Assembly (NCBI GenBank): GCA_045612485.1
Contig: JAZKZE010000120.1
Span: 1-61,133, forward strand
From: RGIG5327 sp045612485
GTDB lineage: Bacteria; Verrucomicrobiota; Lentisphaeria; Victivallales; UBA1829
Direction: 5' to 3'
Length of the DNA stretch: 61,133 nucleotides
The position numbers and the translations under genes were made by a program. Shown one piece after another: positions 16,414-24,380 of the stretch. How positions within the stretch are numbered: the stretch's first letter is position 1; each line of letters starts with the position of its first letter. Below the pieces are notes generated by a model that saw only the letters and a program-made list of their open reading frames with translations, made no database searches and was not told the DNA's origin.

Positions 16414-19400
16414 ATGAAAAACTTTTTCAAACGATTTTCAATTATCCTTTTTTTCTCAGTTGCTTTTTCCTGTTTTAGCAAAGAAATCAATATCAAGGGA
16501 AATTTTGCCCAATGGGCAATGAAACCGGAACTCATTGACGGCTGGGGACTTACTGCAGGCAGTCTGAGGAAGAATCCTGCTGAATTAAAATTACTTCCCA
16601 GGGATGAAAATGGTTTTTCCACTCTGCATTTGAAAAATCATCCCAAAGGAAATTCTTTTCTGCTGGGGCATACCCGTTTCCCGGTTGTTGCGGGAGATGA
16701 GATGACTGTAAGCGGCACGATCCGTGGGAAAGGAAAACTCTCCCTTTATTATTGCCGTTATGATGTAAATAAAAGAAATTGCGGTTACTCAAAAGCTGTT
16801 TCTGTTCCGCTTTCTCCTGAAGAAAAAATATTTGAGATAAAAATAAAGGTGGAAGATACTGCCAAGTGTAAAATCCGGTTTGCCAATCTTGCCTTTTCTC
16901 TGCAAGGCTCTTCCAGTGAGATCTATCTTAAAAATCTGAAACTTTCTGTAAAAAGCATTTCTTCCGGCAGTACCGCAAAAGAAGATCCTTCCTTCCGTTT
17001 CTATCCTGTGGGAAAACTTGTTGCAACTCCAGGAATGGATATAGAAAAAGACCTTCAGAAAATATGGAAAGATGTGCCTGCCGGGGAAGGTTTTTATCTT
17101 TTGCGCAATACACAGTTTGAAAGTGTTGCCAGACAGACTTCCATAAAAATGGGACATGATACAAAATATTTTTATCTTCTTGCATGTTGTAATGAGCCGG
17201 AAATGGAAAAACTGGTCACAGATCCGAAAAACTATTTTGACGGACTGAAATCTGATGATCAGATCGAACTGGGAATCACCCATGACCGGAAAGTTTTTCA
17301 AAACTATTTTGTGGCAAATACCGGAGGCGGAGTGTTCCAGTTGCGTTCCACTCTTGATGCAAAAAGTTCCGGATTAAAGAAAAAGGATCACTTTTATATA
17401 TGTCTTGCCATTCCTATGGATGGATTGCTGCCGGGACAGAAGAAAGTGGAATACGGTAAACCTTATTACTTTAATGTGGGGCGTTCCCGTTATGCCGGGG
17501 GAGGGGCGGTTCTTTCTTCTTATGCAAAAGGTTTCGGAAGCAGGGAAAAATTTGCCGTTTTGCGTTTCTTTGATTCTAAAGTTCCCCGGGAACAGGAAAA
17601 GGATATCAATGAAATATATTATGCCCGGATCCGGTCGGATATTGATAAAATAAAACAGGAAACGTTGGCCGGTATCAAAAAACTTTATACAGAATACGGT
17701 ACATTGGATGAGACGAATGCTCAAACTCTTGTAAAACTTGCCGGGCAGGCAAAAAAGGCGGATTCCATTGAAGAAATGCTCAAGATAGTGCGTCAATGGC
17801 AGCAATGGGATGCAAAATTGAAGAAAGCTGTGAAAAAAGTCCGTTTTGAACTGAAAAATCCGGAGAATATCAAGGCTTTTTATGTTAATGCCGCAAAATT
17901 TGTGCCGGATAAAAACGGTATTGTGGAATGTGAACTTATTGAAGGAGTAAATTGTATCGCCTTTGAGAGTAAGAATGGAGGTAAACTGGATATCCGCCTG
18001 AAAGGGCATCCGGAAACTGATGGTCGCTGGAGGATCAATAAAGAGAAACTTTCCTCCGGAAATTGGAAAAGCAGCGATTATAATGATGCAGAATGGAGTG
18101 TTGCCCAATGTGAGCCTGATGGCAGTTTTTCTGCGGGCAATTACGGCAGACAGCTTATTGTCTGGAACCGGACATTTCATGGTCCCCACCGGATCCTGCC
18201 TCTGGCACATTGCTGGAATATATCGGAAGATTCTGTGGATTCCCTGCAATTTGCCAATTATTCCCCTCTTGCTTTTGACTTGAAGGATTATACGGTGGAA
18301 TTCTATATGCCGGAAACATTGAAAGTGGGGGAGATTCCTTCTTACAAAACACTTTCCAAAGCAGAAAAAGTAAATCATTCCAATATCGTTCCGGAACGGA
18401 TCTCTGTCAAAATGGATCCTGAACGCAAAAATTACAGGAAATATATTCTGGAATTTTCCAAAAATACCGCCACAGCAAAAAGAACAACTTATACATTGCT
18501 GCCCCTTGAACTTTCCGGAATGAAAAGTGGAAACTCTTTCAATGTTTTTTATTCCAGAAAAGCAAATGGAAACTTTACTGAACTGATGCAGAAGATCCCC
18601 TTCAATGTTCTGCCGCCTGTCAACGGCAGAAGAACAAAGCAGGTCAAGTTCATTGATGAAGCCTGGAATTTGCCCAATATGTCTTCAGACTTTTATGAAA
18701 AACTTTTCCGTCAGCATATCAAAAGCGGTCTGAATATGTGGAAATGGGGAAGCGGTGGAAGTATGGTTTCCCTGAATGAGCAAAGATTGAAAAATGTGGA
18801 AATGACCTATCTTGCCGGAGCGGAAGTACCTGCCTCCACCTCCCTTTATCCTATCTGGGGATGCGATAATCTGAAGAATGGAGCTCTTTATAAATACATT
18901 GTTTCCACCTCCGGAGCAAAGGCACGTTTCTTCAATGATGAAGGAAAATGGGAAAAATTAAGTCCGGCAAAAGTGAAAAAATGGAAAAATGTTCATAAAT
19001 TCAACCGTATGTACTGTCCCACATTCATGCTTACAGAAGGACGGCATGATTTCGTGAAAGCAGTGAAAAAAGATTTCAAAGAATACTGGCTGAATACTAA
19101 TCCTTATACCTGCGGCTTTTACCTCAACTGGGAAAATCATGTCTGGGATGAAAAGATCCAGGATGATTACTGTTTCTGTGAGAGATGTAAAAAGGCATTC
19201 CGCAAATATGCCGGACTTTCCGGAAAAGTGGATCTGAGCGACAATAATATCAAAAAGAATTTTAAAAACGAATGGTATAAATTCCGTTCCAATCTGGATG
19301 GGCAGCTTCTTGCCCTTGTTTCCATTGCCGCAAGACAGTTGGGAAAACACTGTTACATCTATACCCAGATCGGACAGACCGATTACTGGAAAGGTGCGTA

Positions 19401-20103
19401 TGAAGGGATCGATACTCCCTCTCCGGCACTTCCCGGCAATGCTGCTCCCGACAGTAAAAATCAGCATTTTCTGGATTCCTCCATGGCAGAAATGCGGGAA
19501 AATACCGGCGTGGAGATCATTATAGGTCAGCACATGGTTCCCACCTGGGGGAGACCGGGCGGGAAAAACGGGTATCTTAAATATTCCATAGCTTCACAGG
19601 ATGGTTATCTTGATCCGGCATCATTCAAGGCGCGTGCTGTACGGATGGTAGCTTCTCTGCATGGCGGTTTTTCCCTGTGGGGGACTTACGCATTGAACAA
19701 TGGAACGCACTATTATATCGGGGAAGCCTCCCGGCTGATCAGTGATTATGAACCGCTTTTTGTTTACGGGGAACGCAATGACAGTCTGGTGAGATCCAAA
19801 GATACAGCTTACCCGAATATCCTTGTCCTTACCCGGAAAGGAGTTCCCCTGAAAAATCCCGAAACAGGAAAATATGTAGTGCAGAAGGGAAAAGTGATTT
19901 TTGGAGAGGAACGGCTTGTTCTTCTTTTCAATGAGTCAGGGAAACCGGAAAAAGTTGAAATAGAAAATCTGGCTCTTCCGGAGAAATCATGGGGAAAAGT
20001 ATGGGAAAAGGGTCAATGGAAGAAGGATCCCGCAAAGATGACTCTGACGATCCCTGCCAATGATGTGCTTGCTGTTTATCTTATGGGATTTCCCGCAAAG
20101 TAA
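16414..20103 (+). CDS. giant secreted multidomain glycan-active protein
   Basis: 1229 residues with a signal peptide (MKNFFKRFSIILFFSVAFSCFS). Domain order by eye: a beta-sandwich at about 25-175; a CBM9/DOMON-like domain at about 195-400 (KYFYLLACCNEPEM, DQIELGI); a helical linker at about 410-480; a galactose-binding-like sandwich at about 540-600 (NWKSSDYNDAEWSVAQ); another sandwich; and a C-terminal barrel-like region from about 750 with the cluster CFCERC at 920-925, as in DUF4838 proteins. This suggests a binding or hydrolytic surface protein for a large glycan. The sequence AAGGAT precedes the ATG. Followed after 36 bp by a metallo-hydrolase gene. No catalytic residues can be assigned confidently. 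Confidence 0.75.
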   Translation: MKNFFKRFSIILFFSVAFSCFSKEINIKGNFAQWAMKPELIDGWGLTAGSLRKNPAELKLLPRDENGFSTLHLKNHPKGNSFLLGHTRFPVVAGDEMTVSGTIRGKGKLSLYYCRYDVNKRNCGYSKAVSVPLSPEEKIFEIKIKVEDTAKCKIRFANLAFSLQGSSSEIYLKNLKLSVKSISSGSTAKEDPSFRFYPVGKLVATPGMDIEKDLQKIWKDVPAGEGFYLLRNTQFESVARQTSIKMGHDTKYFYLLACCNEPEMEKLVTDPKNYFDGLKSDDQIELGITHDRKVFQNYFVANTGGGVFQLRSTLDAKSSGLKKKDHFYICLAIPMDGLLPGQKKVEYGKPYYFNVGRSRYAGGGAVLSSYAKGFGSREKFAVLRFFDSKVPREQEKDINEIYYARIRSDIDKIKQETLAGIKKLYTEYGTLDETNAQTLVKLAGQAKKADSIEEMLKIVRQWQQWDAKLKKAVKKVRFELKNPENIKAFYVNAAKFVPDKNGIVECELIEGVNCIAFESKNGGKLDIRLKGHPETDGRWRINKEKLSSGNWKSSDYNDAEWSVAQCEPDGSFSAGNYGRQLIVWNRTFHGPHRILPLAHCWNISEDSVDSLQFANYSPLAFDLKDYTVEFYMPETLKVGEIPSYKTLSKAEKVNHSNIVPERISVKMDPERKNYRKYILEFSKNTATAKRTTYTLLPLELSGMKSGNSFNVFYSRKANGNFTELMQKIPFNVLPPVNGRRTKQVKFIDEAWNLPNMSSDFYEKLFRQHIKSGLNMWKWGSGGSMVSLNEQRLKNVEMTYLAGAEVPASTSLYPIWGCDNLKNGALYKYIVSTSGAKARFFNDEGKWEKLSPAKVKKWKNVHKFNRMYCPTFMLTEGRHDFVKAVKKDFKEYWLNTNPYTCGFYLNWENHVWDEKIQDDYCFCERCKKAFRKYAGLSGKVDLSDNNIKKNFKNEWYKFRSNLDGQLLALVSIAARQLGKHCYIYTQIGQTDYWKGAYEGIDTPSPALPGNAAPDSKNQHFLDSSMAEMRENTGVEIIIGQHMVPTWGRPGGKNGYLKYSIASQDGYLDPASFKARAVRMVASLHGGFSLWGTYALNNGTHYYIGEASRLISDYEPLFVYGERNDSLVRSKDTAYPNILVLTRKGVPLKNPETGKYVVQKGKVIFGEERLVLLFNESGKPEKVEIENLALPEKSWGKVWEKGQWKKDPAKMTLTIPANDVLAVYLMGFPAK

Positions 20104-20139
20104 AAAGGCATCTGCCGGAAATTGAAAGGGAGAAAAATT

Positions 20140-20898
20140 ATGGATATATGTATTCTCGGGACTTGTTCCGGTACAGAACCTTTTGCCGGAAGACACCATA
20201 CTTCCTGGACATTGAAAACTGCTGACGGGCTTTTCTGGTTTGATGCCGGAGAATCCTGTTCCTATACGGCACATCTTGCAGGAATAGATCTTCTGGAGTC
20301 CAAAGCAATATTCATCTCCCACCCGCACATGGATCATACAGGGGGATTGCCCAATCTTTTCTGGACGCTGGGGAAATTGCGGGCTGTAAGAAAAGTGAAA
20401 GATTTTCCGGAACTGCCAATTTATACTCCCGAACCAGCCCAGATCCAGGCTGCATTTGCATTTTTACGTCCGACGGAATCCCCCTTTACCACTCCTGTTT
20501 TCAAGGTGAAAGAGGGGATCATCATGCAAAAACCTCTCTTTGTGGAAGCTCTTGGTAACGGGCATCTGGAAAGAGAGGCAGATGGGATGGCAAGGTCTGT
20601 AAGTTACCGGATAAAGGCGGAAAACAAAGTGATCGTCTATTCCGGCGATATAAAGGAGATAAAGGAATTGGATCCGTGGACAGGAAAATGTGATCTTCTT
20701 CTTATGGAAAATGCCCATTATGATCCCCGTGTGATCTGTAAATATCTGGCGGAAAAAGGTTCAGAGATCGGCAGACTTGTTTTTCTGCATCACGGGAGAA
20801 GTACCATGAAGGATCCGGAAGGGACGCAGAAAGATTGCCGCAGTCAGATCTCCTGTCCCGTGGATGTGGCTTTTGATACAATGACTTTTGAGCTGTAA
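20140..20898 (+). CDS. metallo-beta-lactamase-fold hydrolase
   Basis: A 252-residue metallo-hydrolase. The metal-binding motif HPHMDHTGG (His61, His63, Asp65, His66) is intact; MDICILGTCSGTEP opens the fold as in RNase Z and phosphodiesterase-like members, and the late FLHHGRST carries a further His. A TTG start 6 codons upstream is possible, but ATG 20140 has GAAAGGGAG in front. It is unlikely to be the housekeeping RNase Z because it sits in an operon between a secreted glycan protein and a pyruvyl-transferase-like gene (9 bp apart). Its substrate is open. Confidence 0.82.
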   Translation: MDICILGTCSGTEPFAGRHHTSWTLKTADGLFWFDAGESCSYTAHLAGIDLLESKAIFISHPHMDHTGGLPNLFWTLGKLRAVRKVKDFPELPIYTPEPAQIQAAFAFLRPTESPFTTPVFKVKEGIIMQKPLFVEALGNGHLEREADGMARSVSYRIKAENKVIVYSGDIKEIKELDPWTGKCDLLLMENAHYDPRVICKYLAEKGSEIGRLVFLHHGRSTMKDPEGTQKDCRSQISCPVDVAFDTMTFEL

Positions 20899-20907
20899 AG
20901 GGGACGT

Positions 20908-22080
20908 ATGAAATATAAACATATTCTTTTAAGGGAGTTCCGTAAAACGGTCATAGATGGAATGGTCGTCAATACCAATATCGGTACAACAGCTCACGGG
21001 CCGGGATTATTGCGTTTTTTTGAAAAATATCTGCCGGAATGTGAAATACGGGTCTGGGCATCCGCACCCCTGTCTCCGCCAATGGCAAAGATGATGGCGA
21101 CTTTTTTTCCCCATATTCCGGTTATTCCGGGTGATCTTGCAGATCCGCCGGAAGAGTTGAAAGAAGCTGTGGCGTGGAGCGATCTGCTGCTCATCGGTTC
21201 CGGCAGTTGTATTCTGGAAGAGGATGTCAGGGATTATATAAAGATGTCCGGCAAGCCTTTTGCCGCTGCCGGGATCGGGTATTGCAGGGAATCTCTGGAG
21301 CTGATGCAGAAAGCAGCTTTTATTTATTTCAGGGAATCCGAGGCTCTTGAAGCTGCAGTACGGGATGACTTGAAGGTTCCCACCGGTTTTCTGCCGGATG
21401 GAGCTTTTACCTTCGATACGGCAGATGAAGAGGGGGCAAATAAGTTTATGTGCCGTCATCAGCTTGAGGAAGGAAAGTATGTCTGTTGTGTCACCCGGTA
21501 CCGCTGGACACCGGTCTGGGAGTATTGCCCCGGGACAAAATTCAATCCGGAACGGGATGCATATAATCAACGGATGCTGGAAACAGATTTTGCACCATTG
21601 TATGAGGTTATATGCCGTATCGTGCGCGAAAAGCATTGGAAAGTCCTTTTTGCACCGGAAACTTTGCCGGCACTGGCATTGGCACGGGATAAATTTTATC
21701 CCATGTTTCCGGAAGATGTCAAACCTTTTCTTGTTCTTCCGGAAAGTTACTGGGAGGCGGATCTGGCATTGGGCGTTTACAGAAAAAGTCCGGGAATATT
21801 CGGGCTGGAAATGCACTCCCAGGTCATGGGGATCGGAAACAATATTGCTTCCATTGTCTGCCGGACAAGGGAGTTCGGTTCAAAAAGTGTGATGTGGAAG
21901 GATATCGGATTGGAGAAATGGCTTTTCGATTTTGATAAGGAAGAGGATAAAAAGAATTTTCCTGCTGTTGTACTTGAAATGCTTTCTGATACTGACGGAA
22001 CACAGAAACTGGTAAAGGATGCCAATCATGTATTGGAAAAATATTTTCAAGCCTTTGCCTGTTTTATGAGAAGTGTTTAA
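20908..22080 (+). CDS. polysaccharide pyruvyl transferase-like protein
   Basis: A 390-residue protein resembling the polysaccharide pyruvyl transferase family (CsaB/WcaK type), which adds ketal pyruvate to sugars; members with other functions exist. Supporting segments are VVNTNIGTTAHGPGLLRFFE near the N-terminus (a glycine-rich first loop), SDLLLIGSGSCIL, and the C-terminal HSQVMGIGNNIASIVCRTREFG, where family members have an H-x-x-I/V-x-A block. No signal peptide. It ends the operon that starts at 15680. In this degradative context it may recognise or modify a pyruvylated or otherwise unusual glycan. Confidence 0.7.
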   Translation: MKYKHILLREFRKTVIDGMVVNTNIGTTAHGPGLLRFFEKYLPECEIRVWASAPLSPPMAKMMATFFPHIPVIPGDLADPPEELKEAVAWSDLLLIGSGSCILEEDVRDYIKMSGKPFAAAGIGYCRESLELMQKAAFIYFRESEALEAAVRDDLKVPTGFLPDGAFTFDTADEEGANKFMCRHQLEEGKYVCCVTRYRWTPVWEYCPGTKFNPERDAYNQRMLETDFAPLYEVICRIVREKHWKVLFAPETLPALALARDKFYPMFPEDVKPFLVLPESYWEADLALGVYRKSPGIFGLEMHSQVMGIGNNIASIVCRTREFGSKSVMWKDIGLEKWLFDFDKEEDKKNFPAVVLEMLSDTDGTQKLVKDANHVLEKYFQAFACFMRSV

Positions 22081-22301
22081 CTTTTTCCATTTGTTTCGGT
22101 AATGGTATCATAGCCGCCAGTTCTTCTGCTGTACGGTAAATTTCTATTCTTTACTTGCTGTGTGCCACTTGAAAAAGCCGCAGCCGGATCTTGACGGAAT
22201 ATATAAATTTTACTCCTGTATGAACCTGTAAAAAATCTCCGGCATCGCAAGGAAGAGACTTGTTCAGATGTATATTGCTCAGGATAAATTGATACAAAAG
22301 A

Positions 22302-22329
22302 TTGTAAAATGCAAAAAGAAATGTATATT
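22302..22329 (+). promoter_or_regulatory. weak promoter-like pair before the LOG-family gene
   Basis: TTGTAA (22302-22307), 16 bp, TATATT (22324-22329), just 20 bp before the ATG at 22350, which is preceded by AAAGAGG. The rest of the 269-bp gap shows nothing recognisable. Confidence 0.35.
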
Positions 22330-22349
22330 ACCGGGAAAAGAGGTGTTGT

Positions 22350-22901
22350 ATGAAAAAAAATACGATTCAGAATGTTGCCGTATATCTCGGCTCTGCGGAA
22401 ATAGCCGAACCAAAATTCCGGCAGGCGGTAATTGATCTTGCCAATTATCTTGCTGAATATGATATGACGCTTGTTTTCGGCGGCAGTTCCTGCGGAATGA
22501 TGAAACTGCTTGCCGATACCATGCTTGCCCGCAATGGCAGAGTTATCGGCGTATTCACCAAATGTCTGCCGGAAAAATATATACGGCAGGATCTGATGGA
22601 ATCTTTTATTACGGAAAATCTTGCAGAACGTAAAGAAAAAATGCTCTGTCTTGCCGATGCCATTGTGGCTCTGCCCGGAAGTATCGGAACTTTCGATGAA
22701 CTTTTTGATGCTCTTGCCCGGAAGAAACTTGGAGCCGTAAGTTGTCCCATTGGTGTACTGAATATTGACGGCTTTTTTGATCCATTGTTTGAACTTCTGA
22801 AAAAGAGTATGGAAGCGGGTTTTTCTTCACAAAAGACATTTGACATGCTGCAAAGCGGAAGAACTCCGGGAGAACTTTTTGAAAAGTTCTGTTCCCTGTA
22901 A
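22350..22901 (+). CDS. LOG-family protein (nucleoside 5'-monophosphate phosphoribohydrolase-like)
   Basis: A 183-residue Rossmann-fold protein of the LOG family, known for releasing adenine-type bases from nucleoside monophosphates. The first signature VFGGSSCGMMKLLAD corresponds to the family's G-G-x-x-x-G-x-M. The second, ALPGSIGTFDELFDAL, corresponds to P-G-G-x-G-T-x-x-E but has Ser where the family has the second Gly. Length is normal for the family. It stands alone with its own promoter-like sequence and shares a bidirectional terminator with the fucosidase gene, so it is not clearly part of the glycan system. Confidence 0.85.
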   Translation: MKKNTIQNVAVYLGSAEIAEPKFRQAVIDLANYLAEYDMTLVFGGSSCGMMKLLADTMLARNGRVIGVFTKCLPEKYIRQDLMESFITENLAERKEKMLCLADAIVALPGSIGTFDELFDALARKKLGAVSCPIGVLNIDGFFDPLFELLKKSMEAGFSSQKTFDMLQSGRTPGELFEKFCSL

Positions 22902-23052
22902 AGCTTGATAACCGAGTCCGGGGGAGAAAAATTCTTTTCCGGAAAGGGGTTTGCCCGGAAAACAAACCTTTTTCCAAACTTATTCCCGGCATTTTTCTTT
23001 TTACGGTACAAAAGAAATCTGATCCTGTGATGAAAGGAAAAAAGAATACGCT

Positions 23053-23080
23053 CCGGATAAGCGGACGCTTCCGGGGCAAT
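23053..23080. terminator. bidirectional terminator between LOG and fucosidase genes
   Basis: CCGG-AT-AAGCG / CGCTT-CCGG (23053-23074) is a hairpin with a 2-base bulge. ATTTTTATTTTT follows on the plus strand and, after a few bases, a TTCTTTTTT run on the minus strand. Confidence 0.6.
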
Positions 23081-23082
23081 TT

Positions 23083-24345
23083 TTATTTTTCTTCCAGAAC
23101 TCCGGCATAATATGCTTCCGGCGCACAGCTGACTGTTCCGTCAAATTCCGCTTTTACAACAAAGGGGAGGGGAAGAGTTGGGGGGAGGGAAAGGAGCAGC
23201 CGGTAATAATCATAATCCGGGTTGCTGTTCTGGCTGAAGCCCACTTCCGGTCCATGGATGACGGAGGCTTTTTTCAACTTGTTTTTTATTCCATAAAAAC
23301 GCAGTTCTCCCGGATTTCTGAAACACCAGAAATAAAGGATATTTTCTTTCATGGTCACATGGCCCCAACGGTTGTCCGGATAGACAAGGGGAAAACTGCC
23401 TGTTCCGTAAAGAGCTTCCCCGTTTATTTTGAGAAAATCCCCCACACCCTTCAGGATCTCTCTTGCTTCCGGCGGAAAACTTCCTGTGCCGTCCGGTCCC
23501 ACATTAAGCATATAGTTGGCATTACTGGCGGCAAGTTTTGCCATGATCTGCAAGATCTCCGGAACGGTACGGTAATTATGGTCAAAGGGTTTATAGCCCC
23601 AGCTTTCATTCATTGTGCCGATCCCCTCTGTCGGGGTGGTATACCGTTCAAAAGGCACCTGATTATCTCCAAGAGAGACATAATCCCATTCGCCTTCCCC
23701 CCCAAGTCTGCTGTTTACAAGGCAATCCGGAGAAAGATCCCGTACAAATTGCCGCAGGGAGGAACTCTGTTCCTTTGTAATGATATGGGGCGTATCAAAC
23801 CACATTACCGCCACATCCCCGTAATTGGTAAGCAGTTCCCTGACCTGATGCCGGACTTTTCCATTCAAATAAGCATCAAAGGCTTCCGGAGACCTTTCCT
23901 CTCTGGAAAAATCCCAGAAATTCCCGTACCCGCCTTTTTCATACCAATCCTGTTCATGGGAATAATAAAACCCCAGACGCACTCCATATTTTTTTCCGGC
24001 TTCGGCAAGTTCTTTAAGGGGATCCCGTTTGAATGGGGTGGCTTTTACGATATTGTAATCATCCCAGGAAGAATCAAACATGGCGAATCCGTCATGGTGT
24101 TTACTGGTAATGATCATATATTTCATACCGGCTTCAGCGGCACTTGCCATCCATTGTTCCGCATCAAAATTTACGGGATTGAAGGTTTCTGTCAGTTTCC
24201 TGTATTCATTTCTGGGAATCCGGAATTTCCGCATCAGCCACTCGGAGACCCAGGGCGTTTCCATGTCTTTCCAACGGCCCCCGGCAGCAGAATACAAACC
24301 CCAGTGAATAAACATACCGAATCTTGAAGAAGTAAACCAGCTCAT
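23083..24345 (-). CDS. GH29 alpha-L-fucosidase, cytoplasmic
   Basis: A 420-residue glycoside hydrolase family 29 enzyme, a retaining alpha-L-fucosidase. Hallmarks are FIHWGLYSAAGG near the start, MIITSKHHDGFAMFDS at 77-92, and the predicted nucleophile Asp184 in VAVMWFDTP; ANYMLNVGPDGTG is also typical. There is no signal peptide, so it would act on imported fucosylated oligosaccharides. It lies 35 bp downstream of the 892-residue hydrolase-like gene on the same strand and is probably cotranscribed with it under the 27.1-kb operator. A C-terminal sandwich is present but short. Confidence 0.9.
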   Translation of the reverse strand: MSWFTSSRFGMFIHWGLYSAAGGRWKDMETPWVSEWLMRKFRIPRNEYRKLTETFNPVNFDAEQWMASAAEAGMKYMIITSKHHDGFAMFDSSWDDYNIVKATPFKRDPLKELAEAGKKYGVRLGFYYSHEQDWYEKGGYGNFWDFSREERSPEAFDAYLNGKVRHQVRELLTNYGDVAVMWFDTPHIITKEQSSSLRQFVRDLSPDCLVNSRLGGEGEWDYVSLGDNQVPFERYTTPTEGIGTMNESWGYKPFDHNYRTVPEILQIMAKLAASNANYMLNVGPDGTGSFPPEAREILKGVGDFLKINGEALYGTGSFPLVYPDNRWGHVTMKENILYFWCFRNPGELRFYGIKNKLKKASVIHGPEVGFSQNSNPDYDYYRLLLSLPPTLPLPFVVKAEFDGTVSCAPEAYYAGVLEEK

Positions 24346-24380
24346 TTTGTCCCTTTTGTCTTAATATTTCCTGCATTGCT

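Noticed and set aside
22064..22150. Minus-strand stretch reading IYRTAEELAAMIPLPKQMEK before a stop, possibly a gene end
   Set aside because: Only 29 codons between stops, no start, and no family recognised. It may be a relic but cannot be told from chance.
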